Source of the DNA: Hyphomicrobium_A sp039933175
GTDB lineage: Bacteria > Pseudomonadota > Alphaproteobacteria > Rhizobiales > Hyphomicrobiaceae
Direction: 5' to 3'
Length of the DNA stretch: 17,007 bases
NCBI GenBank assembly: GCA_039933175.1
Contig: JBDTOR010000042.1
Span: 1 to 17,007, forward strand
The notes under the pieces were generated by a model that saw only the letters and a program-made list of their open reading frames with translations, did not search any database and was not told where the DNA came from. The translations under genes and the position numbers were made by a program. Below are positions 1 through 7,024 of the stretch, one piece after another. Numbering within the stretch: the first letter of the stretch is position 1; each line of letters opens with the position of its first letter.

Positions 1-4
1 GCGC

Positions 5-36
5 AAAGCAAAACGCCCCGGTGAGGCCGGGGCGTT
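5..36 (-). terminator. Rho-independent terminator of the F0 atp operon
   Basis: Two 10-base arms (12-21 and 27-36) pair perfectly around a 5-base loop and are GC-rich. Read on the minus strand the hairpin is followed by TTTTGCTTTG. It lies 26 bases past the atpF stop codon, where the operon should end. The opposite orientation has no T-run, so it probably serves only the minus-strand operon. Confidence 0.75.
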
Positions 37-62
37 GGATAGTGTCGGACCTGTCGGTTCGC

Positions 63-560
63 TTAGTTCAGCTTGCCGCTGAGATCGCGGATGCCTTGCT
101 CGACCAGCTTGGTGGCCGTCTGCGTCGCCGCGGCGCGCGACTTGAGGATCTTCTCGGCTGCCGCGATGGCACTGTCGACGGCCGAGGCGCGAACCTCGGC
201 GACCGCTTGCGCTTCGGCGCGAGCGATCTTCTCCTCAGCCGACTTGGTGCGCCGCTCGACCGATTCCGTCAGCGCCTTGCGCGTCTGCGAGGTCAGGGCC
301 TCGGCCTCGCGCTTGGCCTGATCGAGAATCTCCTTCGCCTCGGTCTCGGCCTCACGGCTCTTGCGCTGGTAGTCGGCGAGCAGGGCCTGCGCCTCGTCGC
401 GCAGGCGGCGTGCCTCGTCCAGTTCCTTGCGGATGGCATCGGCGCGAGCGTCGAGAGCCTTCCCGATCATTCCGGGGACTTGGTAATAGACGAGCGCGCC
501 GATGAACACGAAGAAGGCGATCATCACCCAAAAAACGGGATCGGCCAGATTGAAAAGCAT
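63..560 (-). CDS. atpF: F0F1 ATP synthase subunit b (AtpF)
   Basis: This is one of the two b-type peripheral-stalk subunits that link the membrane F0 motor to the F1 head. The 165-residue protein has one N-terminal membrane span (about residues 9-27), then a long, charged, Ala/Glu/Lys/Arg-rich helix typical of the coiled-coil stalk. I chose ATG at 560 because GAGGA lies 5 bases upstream. A GTG at 572 would add four residues and overlap the atpF' stop codon by 4 bases, but it has no well-placed ribosome binding site. It is the last gene of the operon, directly after atpF', and is followed by a hairpin terminator. The duplicated b/b' arrangement is known from alphaproteobacteria, cyanobacteria and chloroplasts. 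Which of the pair is called b and which b' follows gene order and the N-terminal shape. Confidence 0.92.
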   Translation of the reverse strand: MLFNLADPVFWVMIAFFVFIGALVYYQVPGMIGKALDARADAIRKELDEARRLRDEAQALLADYQRKSREAETEAKEILDQAKREAEALTSQTRKALTESVERRTKSAEEKIARAEAQAVAEVRASAVDSAIAAAEKILKSRAAATQTATKLVEQGIRDLSGKLN

Positions 561-568
561 CGATGTCC

Positions 569-1120
569 TCACTCGGCCGCGGGCTGCAACATCTTCTTCA
601 CCTCGGCGGGGCTGACATCCTCGCCGAGCAGCTTGCCGACGACGGCGCTGGCCGTCTCGGCGGCGATGTCGTTGACGCTCTGCAGCGCCTTGGCCTTGGT
701 GCTGGCGATGCGCCCCTCGGCCTCGGTTAGCTTCGCGGCAAGCTCGCCTTCCAACTGCGCACGCTCCTTGTTGGACTCGGCAGTGAGCTTGTCGCGCATG
801 TCCTTGGCCATCGACGACGCCTTGCCGCGCGCGTCGCTCAACGCCTTCTCGTAGGCGGCGAGTGCCGCATCCGTGTCGGTCTTGAAGCGCTCGGCAGCGT
901 CGAGATCGCGCTGCACCCGATCGCGCCGCTCATCGAGAACCTCGCCGATGCGCGGCAGGGCCACGCGGGCGAGGATCAGGTAGAGAACGACAAAGGTCAG
1001 CGCCAACCAGATGAGCTGGGGCGAGAAGTCGGCCGGATTGAGCTGCGGCAGCCCCGTCTTTTTCTCGTGCGTCTCTACGGCGGCTGCCGCCAAGACGAAC
1101 GCGGGGATGGCTGCAAACAT
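569..1120 (-). CDS. atpF': F0F1 ATP synthase subunit b' (AtpF'/AtpG)
   Basis: This is the second b-type stalk subunit, expected to form a heterodimer with AtpF in the peripheral stalk. The 183-residue protein has a hydrophobic, signal-like N-terminus (residues 2-15) and a membrane span at about 36-53, followed by a long charged helix (ERRDRVQRDLDAAERF and onward). ATG at 1120 is the likely start, because AGGAGG sits 5 bases upstream. A GTG at 1126 lies inside that ribosome binding site and is unlikely. The gene follows atpE by 40 bases and its stop codon abuts the start region of atpF. The extra N-terminal segment before the span is common in alphaproteobacterial b' proteins. Confidence 0.92.
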   Translation of the reverse strand: MFAAIPAFVLAAAAVETHEKKTGLPQLNPADFSPQLIWLALTFVVLYLILARVALPRIGEVLDERRDRVQRDLDAAERFKTDTDAALAAYEKALSDARGKASSMAKDMRDKLTAESNKERAQLEGELAAKLTEAEGRIASTKAKALQSVNDIAAETASAVVGKLLGEDVSPAEVKKMLQPAAE

Positions 1121-1160
1121 GGTCACCTCCTACCGGGCCATTCTATCGGGCCGTTGCCGA

Positions 1161-1385
1161 TCAGCCGAACAGGATGATCAGCGCGATGAGCAGGCCGAAC
1201 AGGCCGGTCGCCTCGGCAAGGGCGAAGCCGATCAGAACGTTGGTGAACTGGGCCGGGGCGGCGGACGGATTGCGCAGGGCGCCCGAAACGTAGTTGCCGA
1301 AAATATTGCCGATGCCGATACCGGCGCCGATCAGAGCGCTGCAGGCAAGGCCGGCGCCGATCATCTTTGCAGCTTCCACTTCCAT
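1161..1385 (-). CDS. atpE: F0F1 ATP synthase subunit c (AtpE)
   Basis: This is the proteolipid that forms the proton-turned rotor ring. The 74-residue hairpin of two membrane helices has the glycine-rich helix 1 (GAGIGIG, residues 20-26), the polar loop R38-N39-P40, and the ion-carrying carboxylate E58 within ALAEATGLF on helix 2. ATG at 1385 gives the usual length and has AAGGAG 8 bases upstream; the open frame extends 19 codons further without support. It lies between atpB and atpF', the normal order in alphaproteobacterial F0 operons. I see no extra Na+-binding polar residues, so I infer a proton-driven ring. Confidence 0.96.
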   Translation of the reverse strand: MEVEAAKMIGAGLACSALIGAGIGIGNIFGNYVSGALRNPSAAPAQFTNVLIGFALAEATGLFGLLIALIILFG

Positions 1386-1449
1386 CGTCGTATCTCCTTG
1401 TTGGAATGCGTATTTGACTTGTTCAGGCGATCGCTTCGTCACGCATCAG

Positions 1450-2214
1450 CTAGTGATGCATGTTAAGCGCGTCGTTGAGATAGATGCAGGTCAGCACCGT
1501 GAAGATCAGTGCCTGCAGGACGGCCACCACGACCTCCAGGCCGGTGAAGGCGACGACGAACGCGAAGGGCGCCCAGCCGCCGAGCACGCCGAGGCCAACG
1601 ACGAAACCGGCAAACACCTTCAGCATCGTATGTCCGGCCATCATGTTGGCGAACAGACGCACCGAGTGGCTGATGGGGCGGATGAAATAGGAGATGAGCT
1701 CGATCGGCACGATGATCGGCAGCAACCACCACGGCACGCCGGACGGCACGAACAGGCGCAAGAAGCCTGCCCCATGTTTCCAGAAGCCGATGATGGTGAC
1801 GACGACCCACACCATCAACGCGAAGGCGAAGGTCACGATGATGTGGCTGGTCACCGTGAACGAGTGCGGAATCATGCCCAGCAAATTGAGCGTCAGGATG
1901 AACATGAAGATCGTGAACACCCACGGGAAGTACTTCATGCCTTCCTCGCCCAGGTTCTCGCGAACCATATTGGCGACGTACTCGTAGCTGAGCTCGGCCA
2001 TCGATTGCAGGCGACCCGGCACGAGCTGGCGGCGGCCCATGGCGAGGATCAGGAAGGCGGAGATCAGTCCCACCGCGATCACCATGAACAGGGACGCGTT
2101 GGTGAACGACGCGTCGACCCCGAACAGATCGATCGGGACAAGCCGCTTGATCTGGAACTGTTCCATGGGGCTGTGGTGTGCCACCCCATTTGCGCCTTCA
2201 GCCGCCAAGGTCAA
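1450..2214 (-). CDS. atpB: F0F1 ATP synthase subunit a (AtpB)
   Basis: This membrane stator subunit supplies the two proton half-channels next to the c-ring. The 254-residue, strongly hydrophobic protein carries the essential arginine R186 in SVRLFANMMAGH, with E227 and Q234 in the last helices (LEVVVAVLQALIFTVLT), as expected for subunit a. The N-terminal MEQFQIKRLVPI stretch matches the family start region. The exact start is uncertain. TTG at 2214 and TTG at 2208 both follow AGGGGA at the end of atpI, GTG at 2184 would give a shorter and more usual N-terminus, and ATG at 2166 lacks a ribosome binding site. I report the longest. The atpI stop codon is 5 bases upstream, suggesting translational coupling. 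Confidence 0.94.
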   Translation of the reverse strand: MTLAAEGANGVAHHSPMEQFQIKRLVPIDLFGVDASFTNASLFMVIAVGLISAFLILAMGRRQLVPGRLQSMAELSYEYVANMVRENLGEEGMKYFPWVFTIFMFILTLNLLGMIPHSFTVTSHIIVTFAFALMVWVVVTIIGFWKHGAGFLRLFVPSGVPWWLLPIIVPIELISYFIRPISHSVRLFANMMAGHTMLKVFAGFVVGLGVLGGWAPFAFVVAFTGLEVVVAVLQALIFTVLTCIYLNDALNMHH

Positions 2215-2219
2215 ATCCC

Positions 2220-2627
2220 CTACCTGTCGTCTTCGTCATCGTCCGCAACAGACGGCATCGCAGCTAGCGACGCGGCCATGTCAGCTTGTGCTTTCTGTGC
2301 CGCGCGGACCACGTTCATAAGTCCGGCGACAAATCCCATGATGACAAACAAGACCAGCAACCACGGCCGCGTGCCGAATTGCCGGTCGAGAAGCCAACCG
2401 ATAAAACCGCCCACGCCGACGCCGACCAGAAGCTCGCCGACGAAGCGAAAGGCCCGCGCGAACGCCTCGCCACGAGCCCGCGCATCGATCGATTGGGGTG
2501 GGGCGCGCCGCGCCTTTACCTGATCGAGCCGCTTGCCAATCGCTTCGGAGCGTTTGCGAAATGCCTCGGCCTGCTCGGGGCTGATGTCGCCACGTCCCGG
2601 GCCGGGGCCCTTCCCTTCGGATGACAT
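2220..2627 (-). CDS. atpI: ATP synthase protein I (AtpI/AtpZ family)
   Basis: This is a small membrane protein that heads F0 operons. Family knowledge links it to c-ring assembly or Mg2+ supply, and it is not part of the finished enzyme. The 135-residue protein has a charged, Gly/Pro-rich cytoplasmic N-terminus (1-60), two membrane helices (about 62-80 and 88-107) joined by DRQFGTRPW, and an acidic tail (DDDEDDR). The GVGVGGFIGWLLD stretch fits the ATPase_gene1 family. ATG at 2627 is used; the upstream GGAAA is a weak ribosome binding site. It is first in the operon, about 60 bases downstream of a near-consensus promoter. Confidence 0.88.
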   Translation of the reverse strand: MSSEGKGPGPGRGDISPEQAEAFRKRSEAIGKRLDQVKARRAPPQSIDARARGEAFARAFRFVGELLVGVGVGGFIGWLLDRQFGTRPWLLVLFVIMGFVAGLMNVVRAAQKAQADMAASLAAMPSVADDDEDDR

Positions 2628-2691
2628 GGCTTTTTCCGGCCCGATTGCGGGTTCGAGGCTACCTTAGCGGCGGGTTTTATCAACGCGGCGC

Positions 2692-2720
2692 ACCATAGTG
2701 ACGGCCCCTGAGGGTGTCAA
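2692..2720 (-). promoter_or_regulatory. Sigma-70-type promoter of the F0 atp operon
   Basis: On the minus strand, TTGACA (2715-2720) is followed after exactly 17 bases by TATGGT (2692-2697). This is close to the housekeeping consensus. Transcription would start near 2685 and give a leader of about 58 bases before the atpI ATG at 2627. Confidence 0.75.
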
Positions 2721-2779
2721 GAAATCGCCGGAAACATTGGGGGTATGGCGAAAGCGCGCAGTATCGTGGCCTCACGCCT

Positions 2780-3421
2780 CTAGGCGGCGCCGGGTTTGCG
2801 CAGCAGGAACACGGCCTTCTCCCCGAGAAGGTTTTGTAGCGCGATGGAATGCCGGATCGGCAGCCGTTGCCCGGAGGTATTGAACGCCACGGCCTCCTCA
2901 ACCTTGGCGTCTACCGAGGCGACGAGATCGGCGAAATCCCTGATCGTGCACAGGTGGGCGTCGGGGCTGGTGTACCAGGGCTCCGGCAGGTTGCGGGTCT
3001 GCGGCATGCGTCCGGAGAGCAAAAGCTCGGTGCGGATGCGCCAGTGACCAAAGTTCGGAAACGACACGATCGCGCGCCGGCCGATGCGCAGGAGGTTCTC
3101 CAACACAGTCTTGGGGTATCGGGTCGCCTGGATGGTCAGGCTGAGGATGGCGTAATCGAACGCCTGATCCGGGTAGTCGGTGAGGTCGCGGTCGGCGTCG
3201 CCCTGGATCACGGACAGCCCGCGCGTCACGCAGGCGTTGACGCGCTCGCGCGATAGCTCCACGCCGCGCCCGTCAATCGATTTGGTTTCCGTCAGCAGCT
3301 GCAGCAGGGCGCCGTCGCCGCAGCCAACGTCGAGCACGCGCGAGCCCGGCTCAACCATCTCGGCGATGAGCAGGTGGTCGACGCGGTGAGAGCCGGGTCC
3401 TTGGGGAAAGTTTTTCTGCAT
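2780..3421 (-). CDS. metW: Methionine biosynthesis protein MetW
   Basis: This is a SAM-dependent methyltransferase-fold protein that accompanies MetX. In the literature MetW is required with MetX for efficient homoserine acylation, but its own reaction is not well established. The 213-residue protein carries the SAM-binding motif I, VLDVGCGDG (29-37), a second acidic motif QGDADRDL (73-80) and the family signatures SFPNFGHWRIR (120-130) and LPEPWYTSPD (145-154). ATG at 3421 lies 11 bases after the metX stop codon, with AAGG overlapping the intergenic gap, so the two genes form an operon. No terminator is visible behind it, so transcripts may run on towards the atp promoter about 60 bases downstream. 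Confidence 0.94.
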   Translation of the reverse strand: MQKNFPQGPGSHRVDHLLIAEMVEPGSRVLDVGCGDGALLQLLTETKSIDGRGVELSRERVNACVTRGLSVIQGDADRDLTDYPDQAFDYAILSLTIQATRYPKTVLENLLRIGRRAIVSFPNFGHWRIRTELLLSGRMPQTRNLPEPWYTSPDAHLCTIRDFADLVASVDAKVEEAVAFNTSGQRLPIRHSIALQNLLGEKAVFLLRKPGAA

Positions 3422-3432
3422 CGCCAGCGCCT

Positions 3433-4632
3433 TTACACCTTGAGCCCGCGCTTGACACCGGCTGCGCTGAGGAAGCCGCGAATGGTGGCGAAAAACTCCG
3501 GCTCTTCGAGGAGGAAGGCGTCGTGCCCGCTATTGGTGTCGATCTCGACGAACGAGACGTTGGCTGCAACCGCGTTGAGGGCGTGCACGATCTCCCGGCT
3601 TTCGCGGGTCGGATACAGCCAATCGCTGGTGAAGGAGACGATGCAAAAGCGCGTCTGAGTGCCGCGGAAAGCATTGGCCAGCACGTCACCCCGCTCGGCG
3701 GCGAGGTCGAAATAGTCCATCGCCCGGGTGATATAGAGATAGCTGTTGGCGTCGAACCGGTCGACGAACGTCGATCCCTGGTGGCGCAGGTAGCTCTCCA
3801 CCTGGAAGTCGGCGCTGAAGGAGAACGTCACCTTCGAGCCCTCCTGCAGGTTGCGGCCGAACTTGCTGTGCAGCGCGTCTTCCGAAAGGTACGTGATGTG
3901 CGCGGCCATGCGCGCCACGGACAGCCCGTTGCGCGGCACCTTGCCGAACGAATGATAATCTCCGCCGCACCAGTCCGGGTCGGCCATCACGGCCTGGCGG
4001 CCGACCTCATGGAAGGCGATGTTCTGCGAGGAATGCCAGGCAGCCGTGGCGATAGGCACGGCGGTGAACACGCGCTCCGAATGGCTGGCCGCCCACTCCA
4101 GCACCTGCATGCCGCCCATCGAGCCGCCCACGACGCAGAACAGCTGGCCGATGCCGAGGTGGTCGATCAGGCGCACCTGCGCATTCACCATGTCGCCGAT
4201 GGTGATGACGGGGAAGCTCAGCCCATACGGCTTGCCGGTTTTCGGATCGATGGAGGCCGGCCCGGTCGAACCCATGCAGCCGCCAAGGATATTGGGGCAG
4301 ATCACGAAGTAGCGATCCGTGTCGATCGGCTTGCCTGGGCCGACCATCGTCGACCACCAGCCCGGCTTCTTGGTCACCGGATTTTCCGAGGCGACATACT
4401 GGTCGAGGGTCAGCGCGTGGCAGATGAGGATGGCGTTCGACTTGGCCGCGTTGAGCGTGCCGTATGTCTCGTAGGCGATGGTGATCGGCGCCAGCAGCTG
4501 ATCGCAGGCGAGCCGTAACGGCTCGCTCTCGGGCAGGTGCAATACCTTGCTCGAGGGATTGTTCGCCTCGGCCAGGCGGAGGGTCGGTCCCCCGTCAGCT
4601 TCGACGTTCGCTACGGTCGGATGCACTGCCAT
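3433..4632 (-). CDS. metX: Homoserine O-acetyltransferase (MetX)
   Basis: This cytoplasmic alpha/beta-hydrolase-fold enzyme activates homoserine by O-acylation, usually with acetyl-CoA, at the first committed step of methionine synthesis. The 399-residue protein has the expected triad: nucleophile S171 in GGSMGGM, D337 in TSDWLYP and H370 in GHDAF, plus CHALT (71-75) near the oxyanion hole. I chose ATG at 4632, which gives the family-typical start. The frame stays open to an ATG at 4713, but that extension would run through the terminator-like hairpin and reads as low-complexity filler. The ribosome binding site is weak (GGGAG, 13 bases upstream). It is controlled by a SAM-II riboswitch and cotranscribed with metW. 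Acetyl versus succinyl specificity cannot be decided here. Confidence 0.95.
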   Translation of the reverse strand: MAVHPTVANVEADGGPTLRLAEANNPSSKVLHLPESEPLRLACDQLLAPITIAYETYGTLNAAKSNAILICHALTLDQYVASENPVTKKPGWWSTMVGPGKPIDTDRYFVICPNILGGCMGSTGPASIDPKTGKPYGLSFPVITIGDMVNAQVRLIDHLGIGQLFCVVGGSMGGMQVLEWAASHSERVFTAVPIATAAWHSSQNIAFHEVGRQAVMADPDWCGGDYHSFGKVPRNGLSVARMAAHITYLSEDALHSKFGRNLQEGSKVTFSFSADFQVESYLRHQGSTFVDRFDANSYLYITRAMDYFDLAAERGDVLANAFRGTQTRFCIVSFTSDWLYPTRESREIVHALNAVAANVSFVEIDTNSGHDAFLLEEPEFFATIRGFLSAAGVKRGLKV

Positions 4633-4670
4633 CGGTGCTGCGCGCTCCCTGCCCGCGCACATGCGGGGGC

Positions 4671-4726
4671 AAACAAAAACCCGGCCGGGATTGCAGGCCC
4701 TCAGGCCGCTCATCCACTAACCGGGT
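4671..4726 (-). terminator. Terminator-like attenuator hairpin in the metX leader
   Basis: On the minus strand, ACCCGG (4721-4726) pairs with CCGGGT (4679-4684), with an inner GGCC-TGAG-GGCC hairpin (4696-4707). The outer stem runs straight into TTTTTGTTT. It lies between the SAM-II aptamer and the metX ATG, where a transcription attenuator would sit. The 6-base outer stem with a large loop is not the strongest form, so this is a candidate only. Confidence 0.5.
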
Positions 4727-4734
4727 GCGCGCGG

Positions 4735-4790
4735 CCCTTTTTAGCGACTTATTTAACGTGGTTGCAAGCCGGCCGGCCAAATCACCACGA
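4735..4790 (-). promoter_or_regulatory. SAM-II riboswitch (metA motif) upstream of metX
   Basis: The transcript shows the complete SAM-II layout. Stem P1 is CGUGGU (4784-4789) pairing with ACCACG (4757-4762). The loop begins GAUUU and ends UUGCA, and the 3' end reads GCUAAAAAGGG. The loop segment CGGCUU (4766-4771) can pair with AAGUCG (4745-4750) just before that purine tail, forming the class-defining pseudoknot with one G-U pair. SAM-II is known to bind S-adenosylmethionine and to repress metA, metX and related genes in alphaproteobacteria. Its place right after a promoter and in front of metX fits feedback control by the pathway end product. Confidence 0.93.
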
Positions 4791-4801
4791 CATCAGCAAC
4801 G

Positions 4802-4830
4802 AAATATCGGTACGGGCCCGTCGTCGTCAA
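4802..4830 (-). promoter_or_regulatory. Promoter of the riboswitch-metX-metW transcript
   Basis: On the minus strand TTGACG (4825-4830) is followed after 17 bases by ATATTT (4802-4807); a 16-base spacing gives GATATT. The predicted start, near 4795, falls a few bases before the first base of the SAM-II aptamer, which supports both calls. Confidence 0.65.
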
Positions 4831-4882
4831 GTGGTGGCTCGCACACGACCCGGTTACTGGCTTGCTTTGCACGTTCAAGCCT

Positions 4883-4911
4883 TTGCCTTCCCGTGCCGGC
4901 GTCTGTATCAA
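4883..4911 (+). promoter_or_regulatory. Candidate promoter of hisC-tyrC
   Basis: TTGCCT (4883-4888), a 17-base spacer and TATCAA (4906-4911) form a plausible but imperfect housekeeping promoter about 50 bases before the hisC ATG. The -10 element is weak. Confidence 0.35.
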
Positions 4912-4959
4912 TTGCCCCGCCTGGGAAACCCCAGCCCTTAAGCAATCCGGACCGCACTT

Positions 4960-6066
4960 ATGGCTACCGCCATTCCCCAGCCCAAGCCGGGCATTCTTGA
5001 AATCGACGTGTACGTGCCGGGCGAAAGCAAGCTCCCGGCCGGGATCAAGCCGATCAAGCTGTCGTCGAACGAGACGCCACTGGGGCCGAGCCCCAACGCC
5101 GTCGCCGCCTTTCGCGAGGCTGCCGGCGCGCTCGAACGCTATCCCGATGGACCGGCGACCCTGCTGCGCGCCGCCATCGGGGCGCGCTACGGCCTCAACC
5201 CGTCGCGCATTGTGTGCGGCGCGGGTTCCGATGAAATTCTGACGCTGCTGGCGCACGCCTATCTCGGCGCGGGCGATGAGGCGATTTTTACCGAGCACGG
5301 GTTTCTCCTCTACCGCATCATCGTGCTGGCGAACGGCGCGACGCCCGTCGTCGCGCCGGAGACCAACCACCGCACCGACATCGGCGCGATTCTTTCGCGG
5401 GTGACGGAGCGCACCAAGGTCGTTTTCCTCGCCAACCCCAACAATCCGACCGGGACCTACGTCTCGTTCGACGAGGTGCGCTCGTTGCGTGCCCAGCTGC
5501 CGTCCAACGTGCTGCTGGTGCTCGACGCCGCCTACGCCGAATACGTGAAGCGCAACGACTACGAGGCCGGCATCGAGCTCGTAGCGACGACGCAAAACAC
5601 GGTGATGACGCGCACGTTCTCCAAGATCCACGGGCTTGCGGGCCTGCGGCTGGGCTGGGCGTACTGCCCGGAGGCGGTGGCCGACGTGCTCAACCGCATT
5701 CGTGGTCCGTTCAATGTGTCGGTCCCGGCGCTGGCGGCGGGTGCCGCGGCAATCGCCGACAAGGCGCACGAGGACACCGCCACTGCTCACAACGAGCAGT
5801 GGATGCCGTGGCTATCCGCGGAGGTCGCCAAGCTTGGCCTCCCCGTGACGCCGAGCGTTGCCAACTTCATCCTCGTGCACTTCGCCAAGGGCGATGCCAA
5901 GGGCGCCGAGGCCGCGGACAAGTTCCTCAAGGCGCGCGGCATCATCGTGCGCAAGGTGGCCGGCTATGGCCTCCCTGATTGCCTGCGCATCACCATCGGC
6001 ACCGAAGCGGACAACCGCGCGGTGGTGAAGGCGCTCGCCGACTTTCTCGCGGGAGTGCCGGCATGA
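4960..6066 (+). CDS. hisC: Histidinol-phosphate aminotransferase (HisC)
   Basis: This PLP-dependent class I/II aminotransferase converts imidazole acetol phosphate to histidinol phosphate. Homologues beside tyrC often also transaminate aromatic 2-oxo acids. The 368-residue protein shows the substrate-side start LSSNETPLGPSP (34-45), NPNNPTG (159-165), D189 and Y192 of DAAYAEY, the PLP lysine K222 in RTFSKIHGLAGLRLGW, and R343 in CLRITIGT for the substrate anion. ATG at 4960 has only a weak GGA upstream. Its stop overlaps the tyrC start by 4 bases (ATGA), so the genes are translationally coupled. The pairing with tyrC rather than with his genes makes a double role in tyrosine/phenylalanine synthesis likely; that part is inference. 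Confidence 0.93.
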   Translation: MATAIPQPKPGILEIDVYVPGESKLPAGIKPIKLSSNETPLGPSPNAVAAFREAAGALERYPDGPATLLRAAIGARYGLNPSRIVCGAGSDEILTLLAHAYLGAGDEAIFTEHGFLLYRIIVLANGATPVVAPETNHRTDIGAILSRVTERTKVVFLANPNNPTGTYVSFDEVRSLRAQLPSNVLLVLDAAYAEYVKRNDYEAGIELVATTQNTVMTRTFSKIHGLAGLRLGWAYCPEAVADVLNRIRGPFNVSVPALAAGAAAIADKAHEDTATAHNEQWMPWLSAEVAKLGLPVTPSVANFILVHFAKGDAKGAEAADKFLKARGIIVRKVAGYGLPDCLRITIGTEADNRAVVKALADFLAGVPA

Positions 6067-7022
6067 GCCAACCGATGTTCCAACGCGTGGCGCTGATCGG
6101 CATCGGCCTGATCGGCTCATCGATCAGCCATGCCATGCAGCGCAAGCGTCTTGCCAAGGAGATTGTCGGCAGCGCGCGCACGCGGCAGACGCTCGATACG
6201 GCGCTCAAGCTCGGCCTGATCCAAAAAGGCTACGACAGCGCGGCCGAGGCGGTGGCTGGCGCCGATCTCGTCATTCTCAGCGTGCCGGTGGGGGCCTGCG
6301 GGCCGCTGGCCGCTGAAATCGCGCCGCATCTGCAACCCGGCGCCATTCTCACCGACGTCGGCTCGGTGAAGGCTGCCGTGGTGCGCGACATGGCCCCGCA
6401 CGTGCCGGCCGGCGTGCACTTCGTCCCCGGCCATCCGATCGCCGGCACCGAGCAGTCGGGGCCGGAGGCGGGCTTTGCCGAGTTGTTCGAAGGGCGCTGG
6501 ACCATTCTGACGCCCGAGCCGGGCACGGATGCGGCGGCTGTCGACAAGCTCAAGGCATTCTGGATGGCGCTGGGCTCCAAGGTCGAGATCATGAGCGCCC
6601 CACACCACGACATGGTGCTGGCGATCACCAGCCACTTGCCGCACCTCATCGCCTACAACATCGTCAATACGGCCGAGCATCTGGAACGCGTCACCGACAA
6701 GGAGGTTATCAAGTTCTCCGCCGGTGGTTTCCGCGACTTCACGCGCATCGCCGCGTCCGACCCGACCATGTGGCGCGACGTGTTCCTCAACAACAAGGAA
6801 GCGGTCATGGAGATGCTGCGCCGCTTCTCCGACGATCTCGCCGAGCTGCGCAGTGCTATCGAAGGCGCCGACGGCGACACGCTGTTCCGGAGGTTCTCGG
6901 AGGCGCGCACCATCCGCCGGGGCATCATCGCGGCCGGCCAGGATACCTCGGCGCCCGACTTCGGCCGCGCGGCGGCGGGGCAGCCTGATCCGGCGGCAGG
7001 CAAAAGCGGCACCCGCAAATAG
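6063..7022 (+). CDS. tyrC: Prephenate/arogenate dehydrogenase (TyrC)
   Basis: This NAD(P)-dependent cyclohexadienyl dehydrogenase oxidatively decarboxylates prephenate or arogenate on the route to tyrosine. The 319-residue protein starts with the Rossmann motif GIGLIGSS (13-20). It continues with TDVGSVK (97-103), PGHPIAGTEQSG (122-133, catalytic H124), ITSHLPHLIAY (188-198) and GGFRDFTRIAASDPTMWRDV (221-240, R224 for substrate binding). ATG at 6063 overlaps the hisC stop codon and has GGGAG 7 bases upstream; the frame is open further upstream only inside hisC. There is no chorismate mutase or ACT domain, so it is the stand-alone type. The last 20 residues are a Gly/Ala-rich tail. Confidence 0.94.
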   Translation: MSQPMFQRVALIGIGLIGSSISHAMQRKRLAKEIVGSARTRQTLDTALKLGLIQKGYDSAAEAVAGADLVILSVPVGACGPLAAEIAPHLQPGAILTDVGSVKAAVVRDMAPHVPAGVHFVPGHPIAGTEQSGPEAGFAELFEGRWTILTPEPGTDAAAVDKLKAFWMALGSKVEIMSAPHHDMVLAITSHLPHLIAYNIVNTAEHLERVTDKEVIKFSAGGFRDFTRIAASDPTMWRDVFLNNKEAVMEMLRRFSDDLAELRSAIEGADGDTLFRRFSEARTIRRGIIAAGQDTSAPDFGRAAAGQPDPAAGKSGTRK

Positions 7023-7024
7023 CG

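Noticed and set aside
4633..4713. N-terminal extension of MetX to an in-frame ATG at 4713
   Set aside because: It would add 27 residues unlike MetX, runs through the terminator-like hairpin, and has no ribosome binding site at normal distance. It is kept only as a caveat.
4753..5790. Long open frame antisense to hisC
   Set aside because: Arg/Gly/His-rich translation typical of a GC-rich antisense shadow. It also overlaps the SAM-II aptamer and the promoters.
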